Below are positions 6,092-11,433 of a stretch of DNA of 11,433 nucleotides, piece by piece (the first letter of the stretch is position 1; each line of letters starts with the position of its first letter). The translations under genes were made by a program, and so were the position numbers. Source of the stretch: DAOTTW01 sp034437615. Its GTDB lineage: Bacteria; Chloroflexota; Anaerolineae; Aggregatilineales; Phototrophicaceae. The notes beneath the pieces were generated by a model. That model did not search any database. It was not told the origin of the DNA and saw nothing but the letters and a program-made list of their open reading frames with translations. Location: NCBI GenBank assembly GCA_034437615.1, contig DAOTTW010000092.1:1-11433 (forward strand), in the 5' to 3' direction.

Positions 6092-7528
6092 TTAGTAGGC
6101 TTTGGCGAATAGCGCGACGCGCTCGGCACTCTCGCCTGTATAGACGCATTGGCCGATACTATCGGGTTGCTCAAACGGGAAGCAACGCAGGGTCGCCCCG
6201 GTTTCGTCCTTCACGCGGCGCTCGTCATCATCAGAGCCAGCCCAGGCAGCACGCGCCCAGCCACCCGCTTCGATCACCTGCCTGAAGTCGTCATAGCCCC
6301 TCACGTCGTGGATGTTGGCATCACGAAATTCGGTGGCCTGCTTCAGCATAGACGCCTGCACATCGTCCAGCAGCGCCCTGACCGCCGCTACAATCCCATC
6401 CTGCCCGATGAACTGCTTGCCCGCTTTGCCGAGCACGTCTCGACGCGCCAGCACCGCGTTATCTTTCTCCACGTCTTTCGGCCCGATTTCCAGGCGCACA
6501 GGCACGCCACGCATCTCCCAATCGTTGAATTTGAAGCCGGGGCGCTGGTCGCGCTCATCCAGGTGCACGCGGATGCCCGCATCACGCAGTTGCGCCACCA
6601 AACGCTGTAGCACGGCCATCACCTCTGCCTTTTCGTCGTCCTGCTTATACACCGGGATCGCCACCACCTGATAGGGTGCTAGCTTGGGCGGCAGGCGCAA
6701 ACCCTGGTCGTCACCATGCGCCATCACAACCGCGCCGACCATGCGCGTGCTGACGCCCCATGATGTCGTCCAGCAAAATTCCTGTGCGTTGTCTTCGCTC
6801 AGGTATTTAATATCGAACGCCTTCGCGAAGTTCTGGCCGAGGTTGTGGCTGGTGCCTGCTTGCAGGGCACGCTTATCGCCCATCATGCCCTCAATGGTAT
6901 ACGTGCGCAACGCCCCGGCGAAGCGTTCCACGTTGCTCTTCTGGCCCTTGATGACGGGCAGCGCCGCATCGTCATAGGCAAACTGCGCGTAAATATCGAG
7001 CATCTGCAACGTCTCGGCTTCGGCCTCGTCGTGCGTTTTGTGTGCGGTGTGGCCCTCTTGCCACAGGAATTCCGTCGTGCGCAGGAAGGGCCGTGTGCGC
7101 ATCTCCCAGCGAACGACATTCGCCCACTGGTTAATCAGCAGCGGTAAATCCCGATAGGATTGAATCCACTCGCTGAAGGCTTTGCCGATAACCGTTTCCG
7201 AGGTCGGGCGCACCACCAGCCGCTCTTCCAGTTCCTGCCCACCTGCAATCGTGACCACAGCTAGCTCCGGGCTGAAGCCTTCGACGTGCTCCGCTTCGCG
7301 TTGCAGGTAACTCTCTGGGATGAACAGCGGGAAGTAAGCATTCTGGTGGCCTGTGGCCTTGAAACGCCGGTCCAGCCCGTTCTTGATGCCCTCCCAGATT
7401 TCATAACCATAGGGCTTGATGATAACGCAGCCGCGCACCTCGGTTTGTGCCGCCAGCCCTGCCCGATAGACGATTTCGTTATACCACTTCGAGAAATCTT
7501 CGCTTTGCGGCGTCACAGCCTGCGCCAT
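6092..7528 (-). CDS. proS: Prolyl-tRNA synthetase, short (archaeal/eukaryotic-type) form
   Basis: Cytosolic class II aminoacyl-tRNA synthetase that charges tRNA-Pro. It is about 478 residues and lacks the large editing insertion of the E. coli-type enzyme, so it is the ProS type 3 form also found in several bacterial phyla. Visible: the N-terminal SEDFSKWYNEIV, the VVRPTSET segment, motif 2 RWEMRTRPFLRTTEFLWQEG, QAGTSHNLGQNFAKAF and the ATP-binding motif 3 region TRMVGAVVMAHGDDQGL, then an anticodon-binding domain and the C-terminal ending ALFAKAY typical of this form. I chose ATG 7528 (MAQAVTPQSEDF) because GAGGGATGG precedes it at useful spacing and homologues begin similarly; ATG 7540 would put GAGGG directly against the start. 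Four 18-bp tandem repeats and a promoter-like box lie in the leader. I see no T-box. No partner gene is visible in the operon. Confidence 0.95.
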   Translation of the reverse strand: MAQAVTPQSEDFSKWYNEIVYRAGLAAQTEVRGCVIIKPYGYEIWEGIKNGLDRRFKATGHQNAYFPLFIPESYLQREAEHVEGFSPELAVVTIAGGQELEERLVVRPTSETVIGKAFSEWIQSYRDLPLLINQWANVVRWEMRTRPFLRTTEFLWQEGHTAHKTHDEAEAETLQMLDIYAQFAYDDAALPVIKGQKSNVERFAGALRTYTIEGMMGDKRALQAGTSHNLGQNFAKAFDIKYLSEDNAQEFCWTTSWGVSTRMVGAVVMAHGDDQGLRLPPKLAPYQVVAIPVYKQDDEKAEVMAVLQRLVAQLRDAGIRVHLDERDQRPGFKFNDWEMRGVPVRLEIGPKDVEKDNAVLARRDVLGKAGKQFIGQDGIVAAVRALLDDVQASMLKQATEFRDANIHDVRGYDDFRQVIEAGGWARAAWAGSDDDERRVKDETGATLRCFPFEQPDSIGQCVYTGESAERVALFAKAY

Positions 7529-7552
7529 AGTCGTATCCATCCCTCATGCTTC

Positions 7553-7624
7553 GATTGATCTTTGGCATTAAATTGATCTTTGGCATTGAATTGATCTTCA
7601 GCATTAAATTGATCTTTGGCATTG
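7553..7624 (-). repeat. Four 18-bp tandem repeats in the proS leader
   Basis: On the plus strand the unit is AATTGATCTTTGGCATT followed by A or G, repeated four times head to tail at about 7553-7570, 7571-7588, 7589-7606 and 7607-7624. The third copy has CA for TG inside the unit; the first starts CGATTG. The units end about 25 bp before the proS start codon. Because 18 is a multiple of three, the minus strand reads in one open frame as MPKIN(L/S) repeats (see findings). Alternatives are a multi-site protein-binding region or simple slippage. Confidence 0.9.
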
Positions 7625-7637
7625 AATTAAAAGTAAC

Positions 7638-7666
7638 ATCATAGCGTGCTTTGGGTGGATTTTCGA
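7638..7666 (-). promoter_or_regulatory. Candidate promoter of proS
   Basis: Minus-strand TATGAT (7643-7638), with a weak TCGAAA (7666-7661) 17 bp upstream. The start would be near 7631, placing the 18-bp repeats inside a leader of about 100 nt. Confidence 0.4.
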
Positions 7667-7731
7667 GGGCAGGCTAAAGCAGTCACCGCCTACCATATGC
7701 GATGACGTTTTAACCGGATTCGGTGCACAAT

Positions 7732-8478
7732 CTACGCTGAGGCATCGCGGCGCAACCTGGCCAGCAGGCGCAGCAAGGGCTTACGGAACCACAACGACAG
7801 GCCAATCAGCAGCGCAACACCCACGTAAACCAACAGCAACATCGCTGGGTTATTGACGATGGTATTGCCCAGGCCGACGAACACCAGCGTTGGCAACGAC
7901 CCCGCCACGAACGACACACTCACATAAGTGCGGAAGCGGATGTTCACCAGCCCCGCGCCATAGCTCAGAAAATCCCAGAAGGCGAAAAGCAAGATGCGCG
8001 CCGCAGCCAACGATTGCCAACCATGCAGGTATTTATCGGAAAATTCATCGACTTGCCGGATGCCCTGCTCACCGACCAGCCGCGCCACCACCGGGCGGCC
8101 TAAATAACGCGCAATCAGAAAGCTGATGCTGCCGCCGATGACCTCGCCAATCAGCGTGTAGAGCACGCCAACCCAGACGCTATCGAAAAGCGTGCCTGCA
8201 AAGACCTGTATCGGGCCGCTCGTCAGCGGTGCAAAGACATACGTCAGCGCCTTGAGCGCCACATAAGCCAGCGCTGCCAATGGCCCAGAGTCACGGATTA
8301 CGCCTTGCAGGGCTTCTACGCCAACCGCGTTGATGAACAGCGTGATCGCTGTGACAAAGACGACGAAGCCCAGCGCACCGAATATGAATTCGCGGCTGAG
8401 AAAACCCTTGCCGGCCTGCTGTACGCTGAGGGCGACGACTTCTGATGTGGTGCGTTTGTCTGTGGTGGGGTGTTGCAT
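7732..8478 (-). CDS. VTT-domain (TVP38/TMEM64, DedA-like) membrane protein
   Basis: A 248-residue inner-membrane protein of the SNARE-associated/VTT superfamily, related to DedA and TMEM64 proteins linked to lipid scrambling or membrane homeostasis; the substrate is unknown. Hydrophobic segments are near 31-50, 101-125, 155-178, 183-205 and 212-230, with a re-entrant-like stretch at 75-100. The family core is visible: FAPLTSGPIQVFAGTLF, GEVIGGSISFLIARYLGRPV, and LSYGAGLVNIRFRTYVSVSFVAGSLPT without the usual conserved proline-rich variation. The C-terminus is basic (RKPLLRLLARLRRD). I chose ATG 8478 (MQHPTT); an in-frame ATG at 8562 would add 28 non-hydrophobic residues translated from a 28-bp palindrome, which is unlikely. 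It lies 98 bp after prs on the same strand and may be read through from it. Confidence 0.88.
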   Translation of the reverse strand: MQHPTTDKRTTSEVVALSVQQAGKGFLSREFIFGALGFVVFVTAITLFINAVGVEALQGVIRDSGPLAALAYVALKALTYVFAPLTSGPIQVFAGTLFDSVWVGVLYTLIGEVIGGSISFLIARYLGRPVVARLVGEQGIRQVDEFSDKYLHGWQSLAAARILLFAFWDFLSYGAGLVNIRFRTYVSVSFVAGSLPTLVFVGLGNTIVNNPAMLLLVYVGVALLIGLSLWFRKPLLRLLARLRRDASA

Positions 8479-8542
8479 AGTCACTCGCGAACTTGGTTTA
8501 CATCTTGGTTCCACAGCGTCCCCATGTGATAAATCTGCACCT

Positions 8543-8570
8543 GTCGGGGCTTGATACATCAAGCCCCGAC
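8543..8570. repeat. Perfect 13-bp-arm palindrome between prs and the VTT gene
   Basis: GTCGGGGCTTGAT and ATCAAGCCCCGAC are separated only by AC. Three further outer pairs (CCT/AGG) are possible around a three-base bulge. It begins 6 bp after the prs stop. No T-run follows on either strand, so it is not a canonical terminator, but in RNA it could stabilise the prs 3' end. It is probably another short interspersed palindrome. Confidence 0.85.
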
Positions 8571-8576
8571 TACAGG

Positions 8577-9596
8577 CTATTCGTTGAATAATTCACCAAC
8601 GCTGCGCCCCTCGTGCGCCCGCAGGATGACCTCGGCCAACATCGGCGCAACCGATAGCACAGTCATGTTATCGGGGCGGATGTGGTCCGGCACGGGCAGC
8701 GTATTCGTGCAGATGATCTCGGCCAGGTGCAGCGCGATCAGGCGCTCGTAGGCGTCCTCGGTCATCATGGCATGGGTGAAGGCCACGTACACATCTTTTG
8801 CGCCGTTTTCGCGCACGACGTTGACCGCGTTAACGATGCTGCCTGCTGTGTTGACCTCGTCATCAACCATCAGCACATTCTTGCCCTTCACATCACCGAT
8901 TAACGACAAGGCCATAGGGCGCTCGTTGTTGTCAATGCGGCGCTTCTCAATCAGGGCAGTCGGGACGTTCAGCCGTTCACCCCAGTTGCGCCCCTGCTTT
9001 GCGAAGCCCAGGTCCGTCGCGACGACCACCAGATTAGGGATTTGCTTTTCGGCCACATAATCGCTCAGCAGGTAAAACGCAGAGAGCGCATCGCCCGGAA
9101 TGTTGAAAAAGCCCTGAATCTGACCTGAATGCAGGTCGATACTCATATAGCGGTCGGCACCGGCCGCTTCGATGAAGTTGGCCATCATGCGTGCCGTAAT
9201 CGGCACACGCGGCTGATCCTTCTTATCGGAGCGTGTGTAAGTCATATACGGGATGACCACGTTGATGCGCCACGCGGAATCCCGCTTGAGTGTGTCGATC
9301 ATGATGAACAGTTCAAAGATGGTCTCATGAATGGGCGCTGCCATCGTCTGCACAAGGTAGACATCTTTACCGCGCACACTTTCGCGCAAGCGGATGAAGA
9401 TGTTGCCATTGGAGAATACCTTGCGGTCATAGTAGCCGGGGCGCACATGCTCATAACCCGCCTTGCCGCTCAAATACGACGCAATTTCGGACCCCAGCCC
9501 GTTTGCTGCGGACCCACAGAAGAGTTTCATCTCACCGAAGCGGTTATTCGCGTTCATGTTGCGGTTAAACCGAATCCCCGGCACTTTGTCATCCAT
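8577..9596 (-). CDS. prs: Ribose-phosphate pyrophosphokinase (PRPP synthetase), divergent
   Basis: Makes PRPP from ribose 5-phosphate and ATP for purine, pyrimidine, His, Trp and NAD synthesis; cytosolic. 339 residues, slightly long through an N-terminal extension. Family landmarks: MKLFCGSAANGL (23-34), FSNGNIFIRLRESVRGKDV, PRVPITARMMANF (129-141), SIDLHSGQIQGFFNIP (152-167), catalytic-loop EKRR (217-220) and the PRPP loop VLMVDDEVNTAGSI (241-254). Deviations from the common enzyme are FSNGN for FxDGE, TRSDKKD for the RQD segment, and VNTAGS for the usual IDTGGT. All lie near substrate sites, so kinetics or regulation may differ, though the fold is clear. I kept ATG 9596 because AGGG lies eight bases before it; ATG 9557 or 9530 would give lengths closer to the usual. 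It is 37 bp downstream of meaB and may share its transcript. Confidence 0.92.
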   Translation of the reverse strand: MDDKVPGIRFNRNMNANNRFGEMKLFCGSAANGLGSEIASYLSGKAGYEHVRPGYYDRKVFSNGNIFIRLRESVRGKDVYLVQTMAAPIHETIFELFIMIDTLKRDSAWRINVVIPYMTYTRSDKKDQPRVPITARMMANFIEAAGADRYMSIDLHSGQIQGFFNIPGDALSAFYLLSDYVAEKQIPNLVVVATDLGFAKQGRNWGERLNVPTALIEKRRIDNNERPMALSLIGDVKGKNVLMVDDEVNTAGSIVNAVNVVRENGAKDVYVAFTHAMMTEDAYERLIALHLAEIICTNTLPVPDHIRPDNMTVLSVAPMLAEVILRAHEGRSVGELFNE

Positions 9597-9633
9597 AGCT
9601 CAAGCCCTGTCGTGAAAGTATGACACAAACCGT

Positions 9634-10665
9634 TCAGGGGGTGACATCGGCCTGTGCAAGCAAGTGCTGTACGGCGCTCTCTGGGTCGATCTCACGTAAA
9701 CGGATTTGCTCTACAATTTCGCCCATTGTCTCACTAGAGAGGGTATTTGATAAGCGCCGTATCAGGGCGTTTTGCAAGCGTTCATATAGCTCAATTTCGA
9801 TGTAGCGTGCCTCTAGCGCTGCGGCCTCGCCACTTTGCTGTAAATGCTGCTGATGGGCCTGTATTGCATCGACCAGTTCGGCTACGCCCTCATTGCTGGT
9901 TGCAACTGTTTTCACCACAGGCGGAATCCACAGCGGGGCGTGCGCGTCGCTTGCTACTGTCGTCTCGGTAGCCGGGGCGCTCTGGACGATGCGGCCATGA
10001 TGTGAACTGAACTGCTCACGGGCGGCGGGGTGGCCAAGCTCTAGCATGGCACGCAAGCCGCGTGCGGTCTGATCTGCGCCGGGGCGGTCTGCTTTGTTGA
10101 CCACCAGCACATCGGCAATTTCTAGAATACCCGCCTTGATCGCCTGCACATCATCGCCCAGGCCGGGTGCCTCTACCACAACTGTCGTATAGGCCGTGCG
10201 CACAATATCGACCTCGCTCTGGCCAGCGCCGACGGTCTCGACAATCACGATGTCGAAGCCCGCCGCGTCCATCACACGCACGGCGTCGCGGCTGGTGCGG
10301 GCCAGCCCGCCCAGGCTGCCGCGTGTCGCCATACTGCGGATGAACACGCCGCTATCCCCATGTAAATCCTGCATTCGGATGCGATCACCCAGGATGGCAC
10401 CGCCGGAAAAGGGGCTGCTGGGGTCTACCGCGATGATGGCCACGCTCTGACCTTGTGCCCGATACGCTTTCGACAGCGTGTTCACCAGTGAGCTTTTGCC
10501 CGTGCCCGGTGCCCCCGTGACGCCGATAATCCAGGCCTTGCCAGTATGCGGGAAAAGCTGCGCCAGTGCACTTTTTGCCTCGTGCGTTTCGTTCTCTACC
10601 CTGGTGAGCAGGCGAGCCAACGCCCGCCGACGCCCTGCCAGCACTTGCTCGGCTAACGGCAACAT
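9634..10665 (-). CDS. meaB: MeaB/ArgK G-protein chaperone of methylmalonyl-CoA mutase
   Basis: A P-loop GTPase of the SIMIBI class that gates adenosylcobalamin loading into, and protects, methylmalonyl-CoA mutase (human counterpart MMAA). 343 residues, normal for the family. Motifs in order: Walker A GAPGTGKSS (51-59), the family signature AVDPSSPFSGGAILGDRIRM (79-98), the switch region ETVGAGQSEVD (143-153), NKAD for guanine recognition (190-193), and a C-terminal helical dimerisation part. All key residues are intact. The start is ATG 10665, 5 bp after the stop of the mutase small-subunit gene, so the two are translationally close and form one operon. An older name, ArgK (a kinase of a transport system), is a historical misannotation for this family. 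Together with the upstream B12-binding subunit and the adenosyltransferase at 2093 it indicates an active adenosylcobalamin-dependent mutase. Confidence 0.97.
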   Translation of the reverse strand: MLPLAEQVLAGRRRALARLLTRVENETHEAKSALAQLFPHTGKAWIIGVTGAPGTGKSSLVNTLSKAYRAQGQSVAIIAVDPSSPFSGGAILGDRIRMQDLHGDSGVFIRSMATRGSLGGLARTSRDAVRVMDAAGFDIVIVETVGAGQSEVDIVRTAYTTVVVEAPGLGDDVQAIKAGILEIADVLVVNKADRPGADQTARGLRAMLELGHPAAREQFSSHHGRIVQSAPATETTVASDAHAPLWIPPVVKTVATSNEGVAELVDAIQAHQQHLQQSGEAAALEARYIEIELYERLQNALIRRLSNTLSSETMGEIVEQIRLREIDPESAVQHLLAQADVTP

Positions 10666-10670
10666 CGTGG

Positions 10671-11081
10671 CTAGCCTGCCTCGCTGGTGCTCTGTGCACC
10701 GGTCAGTTTGTTGATGAAATCGCGGATATAATCGGTGGCTGTGCCAGGGCCAAAGACACCCGCCACGCCGAGCCGCTTCAGCGGCTCATAGTCCTCCTCT
10801 GGGATGATGCCGCCGACGATCATGGGCACGTCGGCCAGGTCGTTTGCGTCCAGCGCCTCGCGGATGCGCGGCACCAGCGCCATATGCGCACCACTGAGGA
10901 TGCTCAGGCCGACCACATCCACATCTTCTTGCAGTGCCGCCTCTGCGATCATCTGCGGCGTCTGACGCAGGCCCGTATAGATGACCTCCATACCTGCATC
11001 ACGCAGGGCGCGTGCGATCACCTTTGCGCCACGATCATGCCCATCCAGGCCCGGTTTTGCGATTAATATACGTGCTGCCAT
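10671..11081 (-). CDS. mcmA2: Methylmalonyl-CoA mutase, B12-binding small subunit
   Basis: 136 residues forming only the C-terminal cobalamin-binding domain of methylmalonyl-CoA mutase (interconverts methylmalonyl-CoA and succinyl-CoA). The signature DGHDRG (residues 14-19), with the histidine that ligates cobalt, is followed by GLSILSG (58-64) and VGGIIPEEDYE (88-98), the three B12-fold landmarks. As in archaea and some bacteria, the domain is a separate polypeptide, so a large catalytic subunit of about 550 residues must be encoded elsewhere; it is not in this window. The start is ATG 11081 (MAARILIAKPGLDGHDRG), with AAGGA about 10 bases upstream. It heads the operon with meaB (5-bp gap) and perhaps prs. 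It could instead serve a related acyl-CoA mutase such as the ethylmalonyl or isobutyryl type, which this domain alone cannot exclude. Confidence 0.95.
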   Translation of the reverse strand: MAARILIAKPGLDGHDRGAKVIARALRDAGMEVIYTGLRQTPQMIAEAALQEDVDVVGLSILSGAHMALVPRIREALDANDLADVPMIVGGIIPEEDYEPLKRLGVAGVFGPGTATDYIRDFINKLTGAQSTSEAG

Positions 11082-11117
11082 ATTCCGACAATCCTTTTGT
11101 TAAAACTTTTTGACCCA

Positions 11118-11126
11118 ATTATAACA
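11118..11126 (-). promoter_or_regulatory. Extended -10 promoter of the mutase-meaB operon
   Basis: Minus-strand TGTTATAAT is a perfect extended -10 (TGnTATAAT). No good -35 is present, which is normal for extended -10 promoters. The start would be near 11111, giving a leader of about 30 nt. Confidence 0.6.
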
Positions 11127-11127
11127 C

Positions 11128-11149
11128 CACTGCTGACGTGAAAGCAGTG
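11128..11149. promoter_or_regulatory. Inverted repeat upstream of the operon -10, candidate operator
   Basis: CACTGCT and AGCAGTG are perfect 7-bp arms separated by 8 bp, ending 2 bp upstream of the extended -10. The position, covering the -35 region, suits a regulator binding as a dimer. The regulator is unknown. Confidence 0.4.
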
Positions 11150-11248
11150 AGGGTTGCCTGCTAATACAGCACGGCGTAAATACTGTGGCAGCTTGCGGAC
11201 GCGCAGAAGCGCGGTATCGGCCACTATAACGCTGTTCAAGCTGGTTAT

Positions 11249-11275
11249 GTAGGGACGCGGCTCGCTGCGTCCGCC
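11249..11275 (+). repeat. Interspersed palindromic repeat, copy D (second hairpin only)
   Basis: GTAGG followed by GGACGCGGCTCGCTGCGTCC (11253-11272), the same hairpin as in copies A and B with one loop change. The first hairpin is missing. A tail CTAAAATACCTACCCCTGTGAA (about 11296-11316) matches the tail after copy B, and the nested palindrome repeat follows directly, so two repeat families abut here. Confidence 0.75.
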
Positions 11276-11320
11276 ACCGAAGACGACGACAAATCTAAAA
11301 TACCTACCCCTGTGAACAAT

Positions 11321-11433
11321 CCCCCTCTCCCACCATACCCAGACAACAATGGAGAGGGGGAAGCAAGCCGTTTAAAGCCCCTCTCCCAGTGCCAAAGGCA
11401 CGTTCGGGAGAGGGGTTTGGGGTGAGGGCTGAG
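11321..11433 (+). repeat. Pyrimidine/purine-rich nested palindrome repeat, copy 2
   Basis: Same design as 2699-2826. The first stem-loop pairs CCCCCTCTCC (11321-11330) with GGAGAGGGGG (11351-11360), with an unrelated loop. The second spans 11378-11415 with an identical inner GTGCC-AAA-GGCAC, and the same GGGGTTTGGGGTGAGGGC tail runs to the window edge. Only one base differs within the 38-nt second hairpin (T to C at the inner end of the right arm). Confidence 0.85.

Noticed and set aside
5897..6112. 71-residue plus-strand gene
   Set aside because: It reads through repeat copy C and into the convergent end of proS, has no clear ribosome site and resembles no family I know.
7553..7624. CRISPR array
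   Set aside because: The 18-bp units are directly adjacent with no spacers, and there are only four.
7541..7731. T-box riboswitch upstream of proS
   Set aside because: No T-box core (AGGGTGGnACCGCG-like) and no terminator/antiterminator are visible; the leader holds only the 18-bp repeats.
11082..11250. Cobalamin riboswitch for the mutase-meaB operon or for the adenosyltransferase
   Set aside because: The predicted leaders are only about 25-30 nt and no B12 box is found; the GCCACT at 11220 is on the wrong strand and outside the transcript.

Overview
The window looks like chromosomal DNA from a GC-rich bacterium, most probably a member of the Chloroflexota (Anaerolineae-like). I infer this from the character of the proteins (short archaeal/eukaryotic-type prolyl-tRNA synthetase, divergent PRPP synthetase, split methylmalonyl-CoA mutase small subunit beside MeaB, multi-domain NYN protein) and from the many short palindromic interspersed repeats. 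It is an inference without a database search. There is no phage, plasmid, transposase, CRISPR, rRNA or tRNA signal.

Layout. Positions 1-151 hold an interspersed repeat (copy A) whose edge supplies the stop codon of a minus-strand D-threonine aldolase / D-serine dehydratase-like PLP enzyme (143-1240). Divergently, 1363-1773 (+) encodes a stand-alone receiver domain with Asn at the phospho-acceptor position. Repeat copy B follows, then a PduO-type cob(I)alamin adenosyltransferase (2093-2644, +). The 387-bp gap after it holds a pyrimidine-rich nested-palindrome repeat and a long minus-strand hairpin ending in T6. Next, all on the minus strand, come rpsO (3031-3300), a 709-residue tandem-NYN protein (3432-5561), a 530-bp gap with operator-like palindromes and repeat copy C, and proS (6092-7528), which is preceded by four 18-bp tandem repeats. 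A VTT/DedA-like membrane protein (7732-8478), prs (8577-9596), meaB (9634-10665) and the B12-binding subunit of methylmalonyl-CoA mutase (10671-11081) follow. The last 350 bp again carry repeats of both families.

How the genes fit together. The mutase small subunit and meaB are 5 bp apart and are surely co-transcribed; prs starts 37 bp further on and may belong to the same transcript. With the adenosyltransferase 8 kb away, the window contains three parts of the adenosylcobalamin / methylmalonyl-CoA system: cofactor synthesis, cofactor-binding subunit and G-protein chaperone. The mutase large subunit is not in the window. rpsO and proS are core translation genes.

I did not find a convincing new multi-gene system. 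The points most worth a second look are the repeat family whose four hairpin arms change together between copies, the tandem NYN protein with one altered active site, the pseudo-receiver, and the 18-bp repeats before proS, which can be read as a short open frame of MPKIN repeats overlapping the proS start.
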